Shown: one piece after another, positions 22,601-24,498 of the stretch
Layout of the letters: every line of letters begins with the position of its first letter
How positions within the stretch are numbered: position 1 is the first letter of the stretch
Origin: Gammaproteobacteria bacterium
Lineage (GTDB): Bacteria; Pseudomonadota; Gammaproteobacteria; Eutrophobiales; Eutrophobiaceae
NCBI GenBank assembly: GCA_012270695.1
Contig: JAAXHV010000487.1
Span: 1-24,498 of the forward strand
Length of the DNA stretch: 24,498 nt
Direction of reading: 5' to 3'
Program-made: the position numbers and the translations under genes
Notes under the pieces: model-generated
What the model saw: only the letters and a program-made list of their open reading frames with translations
What the model was told of the DNA's origin: nothing
Databases searched by the model: none

Positions 22601-23650
22601 TCAAATTTCTCCAGTGAGCCCGGCCAGTACGGCGCTCCACGCATGCGCGAGGTTAGTCCGATCGTAACCGCCACCGCCGAACGCCATGATGCGCCCCTTG
22701 GCGAATTTGTCCGCCAGCATCACCAAACGTTGCGCCGCATGCGCGTGCGTGGCAGGAGAATATTGGAGTTGCGCCAGTGGATCGCCTTTGAGACCATCGG
22801 CGCCACACTGAAAAATGAAGAACTCGGGTTGGAATGCTTCGAAATGCGCCTCAATACGCGGCCAGGCCTCCATGAACTCGGCATCGCCGGCAAACGGCGG
22901 CAGCTCTATATTGAGTTTGGTGCCTTCTGCCCTGCCCTTGCCTGTTTCATATTCCCGACCCGTACCGGGATAAAGCGTGCGCCCATCCTGGTGTATATCC
23001 GCAAAAATCAGGTCGGGGTCGTCCTCGAACGGGTAAAACACACCATCGCCGTGGTGCACGTCGATATCCAGGTAACCGACGCGGCTGACGCCATACACGC
23101 GGCGCAAGGTTTCGATCACTACTCCGAGGTCGTTGAACACACAGAACCCGGCGGCGTGACCGCGTCCCGCATGGTGGAGTCCGCCGATCGGTTGCAGGCT
23201 GCGCAGGCAATGCCCGTCCATCACCTGCGACAACCCATCCAGGGCCGCTCCGACGACATGGGCAGAGGCGCGGTACACGCCGGGAAACACCGGCGTATCA
23301 CCGTCGTCGAGCAGGGCAAGACCCCGTGTCTCGGCGGTAAACACCAGCTGTACGTAGTCGTCGCGATGAAAGCGGATCAGCTCCTCACGCAACGCTTCAC
23401 GGGCAGCGCGCTGGGTAGTGCGAGCGACCAGACCCCGTCTAACTGCTTCCCGCAAGAACGCGCCCTGCCGGTCGATACCCAACGGATGACCGTCGGGGAA
23501 ACCGTAGGCAGCCAGGTTATCGTCAACGTACAGGTTCACGTTCGTATCACCGGCCTGTACGGTTTGCAGCATCCGAGGGAGTGTAACCAGCAGCGCAGTC
23601 GCGGCCGATGTCCGGATTAGCGCACGGCGGGTGTGGTTCACTGCGTCCAC
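22601..23650 (-). CDS. Histone-deacetylase-family hydrolase with Tat-like leader
   Basis: The 349-residue protein carries the full arginase-like deacetylase active site: GLHHAGRGHAAGFC (157-170, His159/160), YLDIDVHHGDG (193-203, Asp195/Asp197/His199 for Zn) and GADGLKGD with metal Asp285. A late GGGGYD holds the catalytic Tyr329. Such enzymes, like acetylpolyamine amidohydrolase or AcuC, remove acyl groups from amines or amides. The N-terminus NHTRRALIRTSAATALLVTLP resembles a Tat export signal, unusual for a family that is normally cytoplasmic. The GTG at 23650 is the annotated start; another at 23638 would also keep the twin arginine. It follows the DUF1989 gene by 51 bases. Confidence 0.85.
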   Translation of the reverse strand: MDAVNHTRRALIRTSAATALLVTLPRMLQTVQAGDTNVNLYVDDNLAAYGFPDGHPLGIDRQGAFLREAVRRGLVARTTQRAAREALREELIRFHRDDYVQLVFTAETRGLALLDDGDTPVFPGVYRASAHVVGAALDGLSQVMDGHCLRSLQPIGGLHHAGRGHAAGFCVFNDLGVVIETLRRVYGVSRVGYLDIDVHHGDGVFYPFEDDPDLIFADIHQDGRTLYPGTGREYETGKGRAEGTKLNIELPPFAGDAEFMEAWPRIEAHFEAFQPEFFIFQCGADGLKGDPLAQLQYSPATHAHAAQRLVMLADKFAKGRIMAFGGGGYDRTNLAHAWSAVLAGLTGEI

Positions 23651-23701
23651 TCATGTACCGGAGCGCGGGCAGTTCCTGGCCGGGAGTCTACACGACCTTG
23701 T

Positions 23702-24316
23702 TCAGGTCGCGTTGTATAATTCGAACTGCATCGCGGTCGGCTTTTCGCCATTCGACCAGGGATCGTTGCAGATAGATACCGCCCACAACATATCCATTTC
23801 CGCCAGCAGGTCGATATGATCCCCCGGCTTGCTCTCCGGCGGACGTATCTCCCAGGTGCCGTCCGGATCATAGGCGACGTTCATGAAGATGTTGAAGCAT
23901 GAGATCTCGCGAAGATGTTGTGGAATCATACCATGTTTTTTGATCTCTTCCTGGAGACGATCACGGCAACCGAACTGCGGTTCGTCACCCAGAAATGTGT
24001 AGAGGTCCCATGCACAGAAACCGCCCCCCATATAATGGTTTTCGCAATCGTCCTCGGTAATCGACCACATCAGGTTCATATGATTGGAGTATAACTTGCC
24101 GCCGGCGCCTATCTTCCAACTGCTGTGCGCGAAGTTTGTGTAGACAACGTGCTGATATTCGTCGGGGTCTCCCTGTTTCCAGGCAACGAAATCCGCTACC
24201 TGCTGACCCTCCAGGTCGATGATCCGCAAAGTCTGGCCTTTCTTTATCGCTCTGCTGTCGGTGGTATCAGGTTGTAATATCCATCCATCCACCAACTTGC
24301 CTAATTGTGAACTCAT
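23702..24316 (-). CDS. DUF1989 (urea-carboxylase-associated family) protein
   Basis: ATG 24316 follows GGAG at six bases. The 204-residue protein matches the DUF1989 family: VADFVAW at 40-46, SNHMNLMWSITEDDC at 77-91, HYMGGGFCAWDLY near 94-106, ISCFNIFMNV near 138-147 and SKPGDHIDLLAEMDMLWAVS at 162-181. Relatives are found with urea carboxylase and guanidine degradation genes (CgdA/CgdB-type carboxyguanidine deiminase). Conserved Cys and His residues (H79, C91, C101, C117, C140, C183) may bind metal or act in catalysis. There is no urea carboxylase or allophanate hydrolase here. It is probably co-transcribed with the HDAC-like gene, so a nitrogen-compound role is inferred. Confidence 0.8.
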   Translation of the reverse strand: MSSQLGKLVDGWILQPDTTDSRAIKKGQTLRIIDLEGQQVADFVAWKQGDPDEYQHVVYTNFAHSSWKIGAGGKLYSNHMNLMWSITEDDCENHYMGGGFCAWDLYTFLGDEPQFGCRDRLQEEIKKHGMIPQHLREISCFNIFMNVAYDPDGTWEIRPPESKPGDHIDLLAEMDMLWAVSICNDPWSNGEKPTAMQFELYNAT

Positions 24317-24339
24317 GACTCGCTCCGGTTTTGTGTTAG

Positions 24340-24366
24340 GGAAGCTCTGACTTAATCAGGGGTTCC
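24340..24366. other. Imperfect hairpin upstream of the DUF1989 gene
   Basis: GGAAGCTCTGA (24340-24350) and TCAGGGGTTCC (24356-24366) pair at 9 of 11 positions around CTTAA. It could be a terminator for a gene outside the window, a leader structure of the DUF1989 mRNA, or an insertion-sequence end; nothing decides between them. Confidence 0.3.
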
Positions 24367-24423
24367 TCAGATGTTTCTGGATAGACATTCTACGCGCTTT
24401 TCAGGACGGATAACAGTGACGCT

Positions 24424-24435
24424 TCACGTACGTGA
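24424..24435. promoter_or_regulatory. Perfect 12-bp palindrome TCACGTACGTGA
   Basis: A fully symmetric 12-base sequence lies 108 bases upstream of the DUF1989 start. It is a possible repressor site controlling that gene or one outside the window. No other support is visible. Confidence 0.25.
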
Positions 24436-24498
24436 CGGAGCCGGTGCGCTGGAGCCCCCCTGGTCCATCTTCTGAGCCGTTCAATAAACATCGCCATC

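Noticed and set aside
22643..23620. A 325-codon open frame on the plus strand
   Set aside because: It is antisense to the histone-deacetylase-family gene, whose full active site is intact, and shows no known motif.

Overview
The window looks like accessory or catabolic chromosome from a Gram-negative proteobacterium. The evidence is a TonB-dependent outer-membrane receptor, TRAP transporter genes, Tat-type leaders, a lipoprotein signal and a LysR regulator. A marine or soil gammaproteobacterium is my best guess, by inference only. I see no rRNA, tRNA, CRISPR array, integrase or intact insertion sequence. About 20 genes pack the window with almost no long gaps.

Layout. (1) 1-2057, plus strand: the end of an aromatic-ring dioxygenase operon, with a truncated beta subunit, a BenD/XylL-like cis-diol dehydrogenase and a type I extradiol dioxygenase. 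(2) 2099-5204: an OLD-like ATPase/Toprim protein, a divergent lipocalin-like protein and an alpha/beta hydrolase. (3) 5319-8867, minus strand: a PrnB/DUF1864 protein of the indoleamine dioxygenase superfamily and a TonB receptor. (4) 9094-14754, plus strand: a tight operon of a GlpD-like flavoprotein, a Rieske oxygenase and a complete TRAP transporter (DctP, DctQ, DctM). (5) 14760-18894: a sulfatase, a divergent LysR regulator and a Tat-exported berberine-bridge-type FAD oxidase. (6) 18895-21554, minus strand: a PrnB gene fragment, a lipoprotein amidohydrolase and a RES/Xre toxin-antitoxin pair. (7) 21677-24316, minus strand: a lone TupA-like tungstate-binding protein, then a DUF1989 gene followed by a histone-deacetylase-family gene with a Tat-like leader.

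How the parts may work together (inference). The TonB receptor, TRAP transporter, secreted sulfatase, Rieske oxygenase and GlpD-like oxidase, with a LysR regulator, read as one uptake and degradation module for a small, possibly sulfated organic acid or ammonium compound. The most striking structural signal is a 70-bp segment from inside the PrnB-like gene (6062-6131). It recurs with two mismatches, in the same orientation, at 18916-18985 just upstream of the FAD oxidase. It is either a fossil of a second PrnB gene or the mark of a rearrangement, and the two copies bracket the 12.8-kb catabolic module.
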